NCBI GenBank assembly: GCA_044507695.1
Contig: JBIQJD010000006.1
Span: 171,581 to 235,580 of the forward strand
From: JBIQJD01 sp044507695
GTDB lineage: Bacteria > Bacteroidota > Ignavibacteria > Ignavibacteriales > Ignavibacteriaceae
Reading direction: 5' to 3'
Length of the DNA stretch: 64,000 nucleotides
The notes beneath the pieces were generated by a model. That model was given only the letters and a program-made list of their open reading frames with translations, was not told where the DNA came from and did no database searches. Both the position numbers and the translations under genes were made by a program. Positions 37,026 through 46,111 of this stretch are shown here, one piece after another (within the stretch, counting starts at the first letter, position 1; each line of letters begins with the position of its first letter).

Positions 37026-37086
37026 TAACTAACTGCGCCCGGTTCTCCCATCTTCACCGGGCGGGCAACGGATTTTAAGGAAGGCT

Positions 37087-37524
37087 ATGCCCAAAGAAAA
37101 ATTTAAAGAAAAAGAACTTACTGTTAAAAGCAGAACGGAAAATCTCTCAGCCATAAGAGAGTTTATCCGGAAAACTGCCGAAGAAGCAGGTGTTGCAGCC
37201 GAAGTAATCGATGATATGATACTTGCGGTTGATGAAGCATGTACAAACATTATTAAACATGCTTATAAATCTTATCCGGAAGGGGAAATAGTTATTCATC
37301 TTAAATACTCTGATAAAAAATTTACAATAGAAATAATTGATTACGGAAGTGCGTTCGAACCTGAGAAAATTCCCGATCCTGATCTGCAGCGATACTACCA
37401 GCAGAGAAGAGTGGGCGGTCTTGGAATGTACCTTATGAAAACATTAATGGATGATGTGAAATATATTTCGATACCGGGTAAATACAACAGGGTATCGCTA
37501 TCTAAAAATCTGAACCCGGCGTAG
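37087..37524 (+). CDS. RsbW-like serine kinase / anti-sigma factor
   Basis: 145 residues, a single GHKL ATPase fold. N-box AVDEACTNIIKHAYK, G1 region DYGSAFEPEKIPDP and G2 GGLGMYLMKTLMDD. Such proteins phosphorylate a STAS antagonist and sequester a sigma factor or other target. No sigma-B-like factor is encoded nearby; the only sigma gene in the block is the ECF factor with its own anti-sigma. The switch may act on a distant target. It lies between the STAS gene and the second phosphatase gene. Confidence 0.9.
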   Translation: MPKEKFKEKELTVKSRTENLSAIREFIRKTAEEAGVAAEVIDDMILAVDEACTNIIKHAYKSYPEGEIVIHLKYSDKKFTIEIIDYGSAFEPEKIPDPDLQRYYQQRRVGGLGMYLMKTLMDDVKYISIPGKYNRVSLSKNLNPA

Positions 37525-37525
37525 C

Positions 37526-39208
37526 ATGAATGAATCAGAAATATTAAAGATAAAAAGAAATCTTACCGCGTTAGTTGAATTCAGCCGTATAATAAACTCA
37601 AGCCTCGATCTCAACTTTATACTTAATAACGTGCTTCTTACATGCATGGGAAAATTCCTTGCTACCAAAGGTGCAATGATCCTTAATATAGACGGCAGTT
37701 TTACTTTGAAAGCATCAAAAGGAATTCCCGAGACTGTAAGTGCAGCTTTTCCATCTTTAACTGAGAAAGAAAATTATAATGACCATGAGGGATTTAAAAA
37801 TTTTCTTAACCAAAGTGCATTATGCGTTGTGGAAGAAATGCAGTCTTCAACAGGTATTCTCGGAATGATCTGCCTTGGTGAAAAGCTTAACAAAACTCCT
37901 TATTCTGAGGATGATAAAGAATTTCTAAGAACAATAATGAACATTGCTTCAACCGCAATTAAAAATTCGATTGTTATTGATGAACTGTCAAAAGTTAACA
38001 GGGTGCTTGATACGAGAGTTCACAGGCTGAATTCACTTTTTGATCTAAGTAAAGAATTCGGATTGTTCTCCGAAAGTACAAGTGTGGCAAAACTTCTTGT
38101 TTATTCTGTTATCGGACAATTTCTTGTTTCAAGGTTTGCTGTTGTTTCATTGAATGAAGCTTCGGAGATCAGGATACTTGAATCAAAATTTAATGAAGAT
38201 GATCTGATTAAATCTTTAAGTGCAATTAATCTGAAACAGATTACAAATTCCGTTGGAAGAGAAAATATAGGAAAGGATTATCCCGAACTTGCCAGATTAA
38301 AAATTGATCTCATTGTTCCCATGCAGCTCCAGGGTGAAACGAAAGGATTAATACTGCTTGGCAAAAGAATAAACAATATGGAATATTCTGATTCCGATAT
38401 TGAATTTATTTATTCTGTTGGAAGCATTGCAATTATCTCGCTTGAAAACAGGAGATTGTTTAAAGAAGCACTTGAAAAACAGAAGATGGAAGAAGAACTT
38501 GAAATTGCACGGGACATTCAAAGAAATCTTCTGCCGCATTCAGTTCCGCAGTTTTCAAACTTTGAAATTGCAGCAGTTAATATTTCATCAAAGCAGGTTG
38601 GCGGTGATTATTATGATATCATCACGCTTGATGAAGATACATTCTGCACGGCAATTGGTGATGTTTCTGGCAAAGGAGTTCCGGCGGCACTGCTTATGGC
38701 TAATCTGCAGGCATTCTTAAAAACTACGTGTAAACAGGGAATGATGATTGATGAAGCAACCGGACTTATAAACGATCTCATCTCAGAAAATACAATGGAC
38801 GGTAAGTTCATAACATTTTTCTGGGGGATATTTGATAATCTCAACAAAACTTTAACGTACGTAAACGCAGGACATAATCCGCCGCTGCTCATAAGAAGCG
38901 GTAAAATAATAAAGCTGGAAAAGGGCGGAATTATTCTCGGTGTAATGAAAACATTCGTTCCATATATTTCAGAACAGGTTCAGCTTCAGAAAGATGATAT
39001 AATAATTTTATTTACAGATGGTATAACGGAAGCAAAGAATATTGATGACGAAGAATTCTCGGATGAGAAACTTGAGGCTCTCGCGTTAAATCTTTCACCG
39101 GAGCCGGCGGAAAAAATTTTAAACACTATCCGGAATGAAGTTCAGCAGTTTGCAGCAGGTACAATTCAATCAGATGATATAACTTTGGTGGTGCTTAAGG
39201 TGAAATAA
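37526..39208 (+). CDS. Cytosolic PP2C phosphatase (RsbU type) with two GAF-like domains
   Basis: 560 residues, no membrane segments. Residues ~10-160 and ~180-315 look like two GAF domains (LVEFSRIINSSLDLNFIL; LNSLFDLSKEFGLFSES). The linker KMEEELEIARDIQRNLLP leads into the PP2C domain (~345-560) with VGGDYYDII, IGDVSGKGVPAALL, LFTDGITEAKN and SDDITLVVL. All metal positions are kept, so it should be active. It begins one base after the kinase stop codon and probably forms a transcription unit with it. Confidence 0.9.
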   Translation: MNESEILKIKRNLTALVEFSRIINSSLDLNFILNNVLLTCMGKFLATKGAMILNIDGSFTLKASKGIPETVSAAFPSLTEKENYNDHEGFKNFLNQSALCVVEEMQSSTGILGMICLGEKLNKTPYSEDDKEFLRTIMNIASTAIKNSIVIDELSKVNRVLDTRVHRLNSLFDLSKEFGLFSESTSVAKLLVYSVIGQFLVSRFAVVSLNEASEIRILESKFNEDDLIKSLSAINLKQITNSVGRENIGKDYPELARLKIDLIVPMQLQGETKGLILLGKRINNMEYSDSDIEFIYSVGSIAIISLENRRLFKEALEKQKMEEELEIARDIQRNLLPHSVPQFSNFEIAAVNISSKQVGGDYYDIITLDEDTFCTAIGDVSGKGVPAALLMANLQAFLKTTCKQGMMIDEATGLINDLISENTMDGKFITFFWGIFDNLNKTLTYVNAGHNPPLLIRSGKIIKLEKGGIILGVMKTFVPYISEQVQLQKDDIIILFTDGITEAKNIDDEEFSDEKLEALALNLSPEPAEKILNTIRNEVQQFAAGTIQSDDITLVVLKVK

Positions 39209-39256
39209 TTTTTTATCTTTCGCCAATCATTCCATCAGATAACAAATAATAACACA

Positions 39257-41788
39257 GTGAAAAACTTTTTTTTAAAGAACAGGCAAAGGTTAATTATAGC
39301 AGCTTCTGCGGTGCTGCTGCTGGTAGGATTCGTCAACCTCTACTACATACTTGAAGTTAACGTAACATCAAATGATGAATGTTTATGGATTCAGGAAGAT
39401 GTTTCAAAGGACAGCGTTATTATCCGCTTTCAGCTTGTTAAGGTTGGCGGTGTTGCATGGAATGCCGGAATAAGGGATGGTGACAGGCTTCTTGAAATTG
39501 ATCATGTAAAACTAAGAAACACAGCACAGGCGCAGCAGATTTTAAACCAGTTTGAAGAAGGTGATTTTGCTCATTACGCGTATGAACGTAATGGCGTGGT
39601 TCATCAAACAAAGGTTTATATAAAAAAATTAATTCTCTTTCCGCTGCTTGGCTTATCTCTGCTTGGGATTATCTGGCTTATAATCGGCTTCATTGTTGTT
39701 ATGGCAAAACCTGACGGGACTATTCAACGGCATTTTTACAGGTTAGGCGTGCTGTTTATTCTTTTACTTACATTATCAATACTTAACGGAAATGCAGGTC
39801 AGATCAGTATTCCCATTGCGCTTCTGCTTGATGTAACATGGTCTCTTGCCGCATGTTACCTTCCGTTTATGCTAATGCACTTCTTCTGGATTTTCCCGCG
39901 GCAGTTTTCGTTTATGAACAATGGCTGGTTCAGGAAATCACTTTTTATTCTTCCGGGACTGATGTTTCTTGCTTCGTTCGTTTACAGGATATTTTTTGTT
40001 TACGGCAAGCCGGGCTCCCAGATTTTCTATCAGCAGTTCACAACAAATTTAAATCTCTTTCTATTTATTGCCGTTGCAATTAGTCTTTTTTCATTAATTA
40101 TCAGTTACCGCAAACTTGAAAAATCAGACAGGCGTCCGCTGTTTGTTATTCTTATATCATACATACTTGGTTACGCAAGCATTCTTTATGTAATTTTTGT
40201 AGCACCGGCTATTACTGATACGCTGTTCAACCAGCCTGAATTTTACATGCCTATAATACTTGTAGCAATCATTCCAATTTCATTTGCATATTCAATTTTC
40301 CGCTACCAGTTAATGGATGTAAGTGTGGTTGTGAAGAATGCAATAATGTATGGTGCGGCTACAATTTTTGTTGCAGCAATTTACTTTCTTGTAATTTACC
40401 TGCTAGGGCAAACTATCAGCTCGGCTATCGGAACGGAATACCAGGGAATAATTGCGGGAGTAATTTTTATTTCATTTGCTCTAGTGTTCCAATCAACAAA
40501 GGATAAATTCCAGGATTTTATTACGGAGAAATTTTATCCCGAACAATTTGCTTACCAGAAAGTTCTTATAAGTTTTATAAATGATATTTCAACATATGTG
40601 GGATTAGAGACAATTCTCGATTCCATGAAAAAAACTTTTGTTCATGCATTACGGCTCGGTCAATTTGCAATTCTTTTAAAGGATGAGAAGAACGGAATTT
40701 TTCACCAGGTAAGAAGCGAAGGAATATCAAATTCAAAACTGAATATTCAATCAGAACTGCTTCTTTCATTCATTGAATCAAAACAGAAACTTGAAAAGAT
40801 TCCTGTTATTGAACGTGAAGAATTTGGTGAAGTATTTCCTGCTCATAAAGAATTGCTTGAACAGGAAAATATTTACACAATCATTCCGATGATGATTAAA
40901 TCCAGGATAGTTGGATTGTTGTTATTCGGATTAAAACACTCCGGTTCACAATTCGGCGGAAAAGATCTCGAACTTTTGTATGCAGCGGCATCGCAGGCTG
41001 CAGTATCAATTGAGAATGCACGTTTGTACAAATCGGAATCAGAAAAACTTAAGATTGAACAGGACCTTAATCTTGCAAGAAACATACAGCAGGGGCTTCT
41101 GCCAAAGTCGATTCCATCAATGAAAGGGCTTGATATTGCCGGGCAGATGATATCAGCAATGCAGGTTGGCGGTGATTATTTTGACCTTCTGCCGGTTACA
41201 GATGATAAAATATTTGTTGTTGTTGGTGATGTTTCAGGCAAAGGATTATCAGCTTCATTATATATGACCAAACTTCAGACGATGATTCAGCTTGCATGCA
41301 CAGCGGATAAATCACCCAAAGAAATTCTTGTTGAAGTAAATAAAAGATTATACGAGGCAATAGGAAGAAACTGGTTTGTTACGATGACTCTTGCCCTGTT
41401 TGATACAAAAAACCATACTGTTAAATTCTGCCGTGCGGGACACATGCCCGTTATTATATCCAGCAACGGCAGCGTAGAACTTTACCGTACGCAAGGAATA
41501 GGCATTGGACTTGAACGAGGAATTATTTTTGAAAAGACTCTCGTTGAAGAAGAGATAAAGTTAAGCGAAGGACAAATCTATTCATTCTTCTCTGATGGAA
41601 TTACTGAAGCAATGAATGAGAAACAGGATTTATACGGTGAAGAAAAGCTTGCCATAATTCTGAAAAACAAATCTAAAAACAGCTCATCTGAAATAATGAA
41701 CGAAGTATGGAATGATATTAACAAGTTCCGCGGCTCTGCAGAACAGAATGATGATATGACAATGGTGATTGTGAAGATTATATTTTGA
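39257..41788 (+). CDS. Membrane PP2C phosphatase with PDZ, multi-pass and GAF domains
   Basis: 843 residues from a GTG. A signal-anchor (14-32) precedes a PDZ-like domain (~55-120: VKVGGVAWNAGIRDGDRLLE). About seven more membrane segments follow (~130-345), then a GAF domain (~430-600), the linker KIEQDLNLARNIQQGLLP and a PP2C/SpoIIE domain (~620-843). Motifs VGGDYFDLL, VGDVSGKGLSASLY, FFSDGITEAMN and NDDMTMVIV are intact. A PDZ domain in this position suggests sensing of periplasmic peptides or protein termini. The third phosphatase of the cluster, 48 bp downstream of the second. Confidence 0.88.
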   Translation: MKNFFLKNRQRLIIAASAVLLLVGFVNLYYILEVNVTSNDECLWIQEDVSKDSVIIRFQLVKVGGVAWNAGIRDGDRLLEIDHVKLRNTAQAQQILNQFEEGDFAHYAYERNGVVHQTKVYIKKLILFPLLGLSLLGIIWLIIGFIVVMAKPDGTIQRHFYRLGVLFILLLTLSILNGNAGQISIPIALLLDVTWSLAACYLPFMLMHFFWIFPRQFSFMNNGWFRKSLFILPGLMFLASFVYRIFFVYGKPGSQIFYQQFTTNLNLFLFIAVAISLFSLIISYRKLEKSDRRPLFVILISYILGYASILYVIFVAPAITDTLFNQPEFYMPIILVAIIPISFAYSIFRYQLMDVSVVVKNAIMYGAATIFVAAIYFLVIYLLGQTISSAIGTEYQGIIAGVIFISFALVFQSTKDKFQDFITEKFYPEQFAYQKVLISFINDISTYVGLETILDSMKKTFVHALRLGQFAILLKDEKNGIFHQVRSEGISNSKLNIQSELLLSFIESKQKLEKIPVIEREEFGEVFPAHKELLEQENIYTIIPMMIKSRIVGLLLFGLKHSGSQFGGKDLELLYAAASQAAVSIENARLYKSESEKLKIEQDLNLARNIQQGLLPKSIPSMKGLDIAGQMISAMQVGGDYFDLLPVTDDKIFVVVGDVSGKGLSASLYMTKLQTMIQLACTADKSPKEILVEVNKRLYEAIGRNWFVTMTLALFDTKNHTVKFCRAGHMPVIISSNGSVELYRTQGIGIGLERGIIFEKTLVEEEIKLSEGQIYSFFSDGITEAMNEKQDLYGEEKLAIILKNKSKNSSSEIMNEVWNDINKFRGSAEQNDDMTMVIVKIIF

Positions 41789-41833
41789 TGCTGGATGTAG
41801 GTGTGCTGTTCCTGTAATTTATAAATTCAATGT

Positions 41834-41864
41834 TATTATACTCCATCATTCCAATTCTGCCAAT
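41834..41864 (-). repeat. Inverted copy of the degenerate intergenic repeat
   Basis: On the minus strand the words TTGGCAGAATTGGAATGATG and GGAGTATAATA resemble the purine-rich repeat at 34323-34396, in opposite orientation. Together the two flank the three-phosphatase cluster. The similarity is weak. Confidence 0.35.
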
Positions 41865-41971
41865 AATGCATTTCAGTAGTTGTCCTCCAGTCTTCTATCG
41901 CCTTGCATTTTTATCCATGTTCTTTTTATAATGCCAAATCATTAATTAATTTATTTTACCGAGGATTAATC

Positions 41972-42322
41972 ATGAATGCACAACGCGTTTATAAGATGAA
42001 ATTTTCCGGTGTATACCCGATGTATGTTCAGAAAGCAGAACGTAAAAACCGCACAAAGGATGAGGTTGATCAGATTATTAGGTGGCTGACGGGATATGAT
42101 CAGAAGGGATTGGAGAAGCAGATTGAAAAGGGAACAGACTTTGAAACATTTTTTGCAGAGGCTCCGCAGATGAATCCAAACTGCTCACTAATAAAAGGTG
42201 TTGTATGCGGTATACGCGTTGAAAATATTGAAGACCCGCTTATGCAGAAAATCCGCTACCTTGATAAACTAATTGATGAACTTGCAAAGGGTAAATCAAT
42301 GGATAAAATTTTACGGAAGTAA
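41972..42322 (+). CDS. DUF2200 family protein
   Basis: 116 residues from the ATG at 41972, which follows GAGG and begins MNAQRVYKMKFSGVYPMYVQ, the usual family start. An open frame continues upstream to 41903 but is not used. The family is small, cytosolic and uncharacterised; conserved features seen are KAERKNRTKDEVDQIIRWLTGY and a C-terminal IQ-rich helix (MQKIRYLDKLIDELAKGK). It is often encoded as a lone gene in soil and marine bacteria and is probably of recent horizontal origin in many. No functional clue from its neighbours. Confidence 0.85.
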   Translation: MNAQRVYKMKFSGVYPMYVQKAERKNRTKDEVDQIIRWLTGYDQKGLEKQIEKGTDFETFFAEAPQMNPNCSLIKGVVCGIRVENIEDPLMQKIRYLDKLIDELAKGKSMDKILRK

Positions 42323-42378
42323 ATTACCATTTAATTATTATATGCTGCGGCTTTTGTGTGTCTGAACGGAAACAAATT

Positions 42379-42480
42379 ATGGAACCACGAATATCTGTTA
42401 CAATTGGTGTTGATGACCTTGAACTTCAGAAAAGAATATTTCTGAAATGTAAATATCATAGTTACTTTCAGCTCAAATAA
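42379..42480 (+). pseudogene. Remnant of a VOC (glyoxalase-like) gene
   Basis: A 33-codon frame begins MEPRISVTIGVDDLE, which matches the characteristic beginning of VOC/glyoxalase proteins, where MEPRIS...LGVDDLERS is followed by FYRDGLG. After residue 15 the similarity stops and the frame ends at 42480. I see no continuation in the remaining 160 bp before the TM2 gene. It is most likely the 5' end of a deleted gene, carried along with the neighbouring DUF2200 gene. The rest of the 42323-42642 gap shows nothing recognisable. Confidence 0.5.
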
Positions 42481-42642
42481 ATCCATTTAGCCCGGAAATA
42501 ATTTTTTCAATTGCTTCCTCTTTATTACCATGTAATCTCCATAAATATTAGGATGGTAACACATTAATGATACACAAGCTTTCTTTTTATTGGATACAAT
42601 AATACATCGGATAAAAAGAAGTTTAAAAACTTTTAATAATTC

Positions 42643-43005
42643 CTATGCACTATAAGAAGATGACTTAACAATTGAAGCTACTTCCTGTGCTACCCTATAG
42701 TTATAATCAAAAGCTAATTTTTTGTGATTAATTAAATCCACAATTGTGCCTATTGCGCAAAGCCCGCCGGTAAGCAGATATAATATTCCCATTCCAATCT
42801 GATCAAGCACGAACCTGTGAACGCCAGCAATCCCAATAAAACCAATAAGAGCAAACAACAAAATGTTTTGCGGATCTTTTCTGCGGCTTAAATAAATATG
42901 TGCAAACTGCTGAGCCTGCTGATCATCCATATTATTTAATATACCCTGGATGTAATTCATTTCGTCTCCCTGAAGCTGGGGCATTAATTGTAAAACATTT
43001 GCCAT
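42643..43005 (-). CDS. TM2 domain membrane protein
   Basis: 120 residues. A soluble N-terminus (MPQLQGDEMNYIQGILNNMD) precedes the TM2 domain: two membrane helices joined by a short turn (~48-95) with the family pattern IAGVHRFVLDQIGMGILYLL and GLCAIGTIVDLI. The function of bacterial TM2 proteins is not established. It is two bases downstream of the DUF2752 gene on the same strand and surely co-expressed with it; the two families are commonly found together. Confidence 0.88.
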   Translation of the reverse strand: MANVLQLMPQLQGDEMNYIQGILNNMDDQQAQQFAHIYLSRRKDPQNILLFALIGFIGIAGVHRFVLDQIGMGILYLLTGGLCAIGTIVDLINHKKLAFDYNYRVAQEVASIVKSSSYSA

Positions 43006-43007
43006 TG

Positions 43008-43319
43008 TTATACTCCCGTTTTTACTTCTGCTGAATTATAAAAATACACCCCATTATTTTTCAGCAGTGAAATAATGCGATGCATGATAATTAAAAATGC
43101 CGGAAAACCTAAAGGATGGATTGTAAATGATTCTTCAAATTTTAAATGAAGCAGGTGTGAAATTGAACTGCCGATTCCGCAGCCGGGGCAAAAATTAATT
43201 CCGGCTGCTTTGAATAAACACAAAGAAAAGTGATCATCCTGAATAGGCAAAATGAAGAGAAAAATTAATCCTGCTGTCCAGGCAATAAGTTCAAAATTGA
43301 TGTAAAGGAATTTTTTCAA
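43008..43319 (-). CDS. DUF2752 membrane protein
   Basis: 103 residues with a first membrane helix (~8-27) and a second after the conserved core GINFCPGCGIGSSISHLLHL, followed by the family-typical FTIHPLGFPAFLIIM. The CPGCG pair could bind a metal or form a disulfide. Function unknown. Upstream partner of the TM2 gene. The 250 bp before it, up to the TonB receptor gene, hold no feature I recognise. Confidence 0.88.
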   Translation of the reverse strand: MKKFLYINFELIAWTAGLIFLFILPIQDDHFSLCLFKAAGINFCPGCGIGSSISHLLHLKFEESFTIHPLGFPAFLIIMHRIISLLKNNGVYFYNSAEVKTGV

Positions 43320-43569
43320 TTTTATCCGGGATTATGAATGCCGCTTTCTTTAATCCTGTTTCATCAATTGATCATCGTAATTCCAATTGAAAAACTAAAA
43401 CTTCTTTCTTTGTAAATCAATAACAGTTTTACAGAAATTGTTCTTTCTGCAGCCAGATGGTGTTGAATTTTCAAACACAAATGCAAATCACGGAAGCAAT
43501 ATTTGAAAAATTTTTGAATCCAATTTGATTGGAAATTAATCTACATTTAATGAAACAATTTTATATAAA

Positions 43570-46080
43570 ATGAAATTTCTCTTCCTGCTGATTCTGTTTC
43601 TTTCAACTGCTGCATTTCCTCAAGGGGGAAATCTTAAAGGAAAAATTACGGATGGAAAATCTCCGGTTCCTGCCGTAAATATCCTGGTAGTTGGAACAAC
43701 AACCGGAACCATCTCTGATGAAAACGGAAATTATGAATTAAGATCAATCAGTGCCGGAGAAGTTGAAATCAGGTTTAGTTCTGTTGGTTATAAAGCACAA
43801 ACAAAAAAAGTAAATATCCTGCCCGGCAAAACCATTGAACTGAATATTGAATTAATTGAAACTGCAATTGAATTCAGCGAAGTTGAAGTAAGGGGAAGCA
43901 GAAAACAGGAAGCAAGAGATACACGCACAAGCTTAATTGATTTAAACCCCCGCAGCGCAAAAATATTACCTGGCGCTGCAGAAGATGTGCTTCGGACACT
44001 TCAATCATTGCCCGGGGTTCTTGCGCCGAATGATTTTTCCTCCCAGCTAATAATACGCGGAAGCGGGCCTGATCAAAATTTAATTATAATGGATGATGTT
44101 GAAATTTTTAATCCGTACAGGTTATACGGTGTTATCAGCATGTTTAATCCTGATGCAGTTGCAGAGGTAAATTTAATTACAGGAGGATTTCCTGCTAAGT
44201 ATGGTGATCGTTTATCAGCCGTGCTTGATGTAACAAACCGCGAAGGCACGCGTAAAAAAAATTTTGCAGGAAATATAAACGCGTCTATTGTTGATGCAAA
44301 TCTTGTTCTTGAAGGAAAAAATCCGTTTGGAATTGAAGGAAGCTGGCTCATCAATTCACGCAGAACTTATTATGATTTAATTGTTGAACCCTTTGTTAAG
44401 AACGCCGGATTGGTTGAGGAGAATGTTTCATTTCCTAATTTTCATGATATACAGGCAAAGATTGTTTTTGGTCCTTTTAACGGGCATAAAATTTTACTTA
44501 ACGGAGTTTACTCACGTGACGGCGTTGATGTTGTAAGTTCAAAAGAACGAAAATCTGCAGACAGCATTGATGTTTTTAATCTTACAAAAAATGATGCCGC
44601 AGGCATTGCATGGCATTACGCTCCATCAACAAAATTTTTAAACAAAGTAATTGCATCATGGTACAGGAACAGCGGCTCAACTGCATTCGATTCTAAAATT
44701 CTTGATCCAAGTCTTAACCGTAATGATTTTGAAGATATACTGCCTGATACAATTTCTCCTTACTTACTCGGTTTCAAATTTGATTCCGATTTTTCTTTCA
44801 GAAAATATTCAATTGATGATAAGCTGACATACATTTGGGGAGAGCATATATCTGAAGCAGGTGCCGGTGCTGATTTTATGCAGACAAATTTAAAATTCAT
44901 TTTTGATCTTGATCCGGAGCTGGAAGCATTGTTTGCATCAAACCCGCAGTTCAGACCATCATTAAGTGATCTGGATGAAGTTAAGGAATACAACAGGTAT
45001 AGATTTTACATTCAGAATAATTTTAAAGTAACAGAAGATTTATTCATTCAGCCGAGCCTGCGGTTTGATTATTATGATATTTTAAACAAAGCCGCTTTCG
45101 CTCCACGTATTTCATTATCATATTCGATTGATGATTTAACAACGCTGCGTGCAATATGGGGTATTTATTATCAATCACCCGGATATGAAAAACTTATAGA
45201 CAGAGCTGCAATACTTAATTTTGATGATACCTTCACAAACAATCTTCTTCCCGAAAAAGCAGTTCATTATGTTATTGGAATTGAACGATGGCTGAACAAT
45301 GAGTGGAGTATAAGAGCCGAATCATACTATAAAGATTTCACAGATTTGATAATTCCCGGGCAAGTCAAAGGCTCGCGCTATTTTACAGAAGCAGTTCCCG
45401 GTAAAGATATCCGTTATTCATCAGGATGGACGCGCCCCATCTCATTGATTGATGATTCACTCACGCAAATCCCGGTTAATAATTCTTACGGCGAAGCATA
45501 CGGCCTGGAGTTCTTCCTTTCTAAAAAAAATATTATGAATGATAGTAAACTATCAGGATGGATTTCTTACGCATTATCTTTTGCAGACAGATTTGATAAC
45601 GGAATCAAACGCCCGTTTGTATTTGATCAGCGTAATACGGTAAACATAGTTTTGAATTATGAAATTAATCACTGGCTTGATGCCGGCGTACGCTGGCAGT
45701 ACGGTTCAGGCTTTCCTATAAATGTTCCGGTTGGAATTAAACCAAGAATTTTGCTGCGTGATTATGATCTTGATGGAAAAGCTGAAACTCCTGAAATTGC
45801 AGTAAGAGAAAATACGGGAGAAGTAATTTTTGATATAGATTATGGTGAAACAAGATTAACATCGCGCAAGCCCGCATATCACCGTCTAGATTTTCGCTTA
45901 ACAGCTCTTGCTGATTTTTGGGATCTTGACTGGACATTTTATCTTGATATAATAAATGTTTATAATCGTTCCAACATTATTGCTTATGATTATTATGTTA
46001 CAGATGATTTATCTTTGGGAAAAGAATCAAACTCAATGTTTCCAATACTGCCTACACTCGGCTTTAGTGTAAAATTTTAA
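43570..46080 (+). CDS. TonB-dependent outer-membrane receptor
   Basis: 836 residues. Signal peptide (1-17), a carboxypeptidase-regulatory-like beta domain (~20-100: GKITDGKSPVPAVNILVVGTTTG), plug domain (~115-225: LRTLQSLPGVL, RGSGPDQNLIIMDDVEI, INLITGGF-like EVNLITGGFPAKYG) and a 22-strand barrel to the terminal aromatic FSVKF. No SusD partner follows, so it is not a typical SusC pair and may take up a siderophore, cofactor or oligosaccharide. No TonB box can be firmly assigned. No regulatory gene adjoins. Confidence 0.9.
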   Translation: MKFLFLLILFLSTAAFPQGGNLKGKITDGKSPVPAVNILVVGTTTGTISDENGNYELRSISAGEVEIRFSSVGYKAQTKKVNILPGKTIELNIELIETAIEFSEVEVRGSRKQEARDTRTSLIDLNPRSAKILPGAAEDVLRTLQSLPGVLAPNDFSSQLIIRGSGPDQNLIIMDDVEIFNPYRLYGVISMFNPDAVAEVNLITGGFPAKYGDRLSAVLDVTNREGTRKKNFAGNINASIVDANLVLEGKNPFGIEGSWLINSRRTYYDLIVEPFVKNAGLVEENVSFPNFHDIQAKIVFGPFNGHKILLNGVYSRDGVDVVSSKERKSADSIDVFNLTKNDAAGIAWHYAPSTKFLNKVIASWYRNSGSTAFDSKILDPSLNRNDFEDILPDTISPYLLGFKFDSDFSFRKYSIDDKLTYIWGEHISEAGAGADFMQTNLKFIFDLDPELEALFASNPQFRPSLSDLDEVKEYNRYRFYIQNNFKVTEDLFIQPSLRFDYYDILNKAAFAPRISLSYSIDDLTTLRAIWGIYYQSPGYEKLIDRAAILNFDDTFTNNLLPEKAVHYVIGIERWLNNEWSIRAESYYKDFTDLIIPGQVKGSRYFTEAVPGKDIRYSSGWTRPISLIDDSLTQIPVNNSYGEAYGLEFFLSKKNIMNDSKLSGWISYALSFADRFDNGIKRPFVFDQRNTVNIVLNYEINHWLDAGVRWQYGSGFPINVPVGIKPRILLRDYDLDGKAETPEIAVRENTGEVIFDIDYGETRLTSRKPAYHRLDFRLTALADFWDLDWTFYLDIINVYNRSNIIAYDYYVTDDLSLGKESNSMFPILPTLGFSVKF

Positions 46081-46111
46081 TTAATACTTTTTTGGTTTTT
46101 TAAGGAATTAA

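Noticed and set aside
43320..43569. 250-bp gap searched for promoter or RNA
   Set aside because: A TACATTTA word lies near the TonB receptor start but the -33 triplet is at the wrong distance; nothing else was found.
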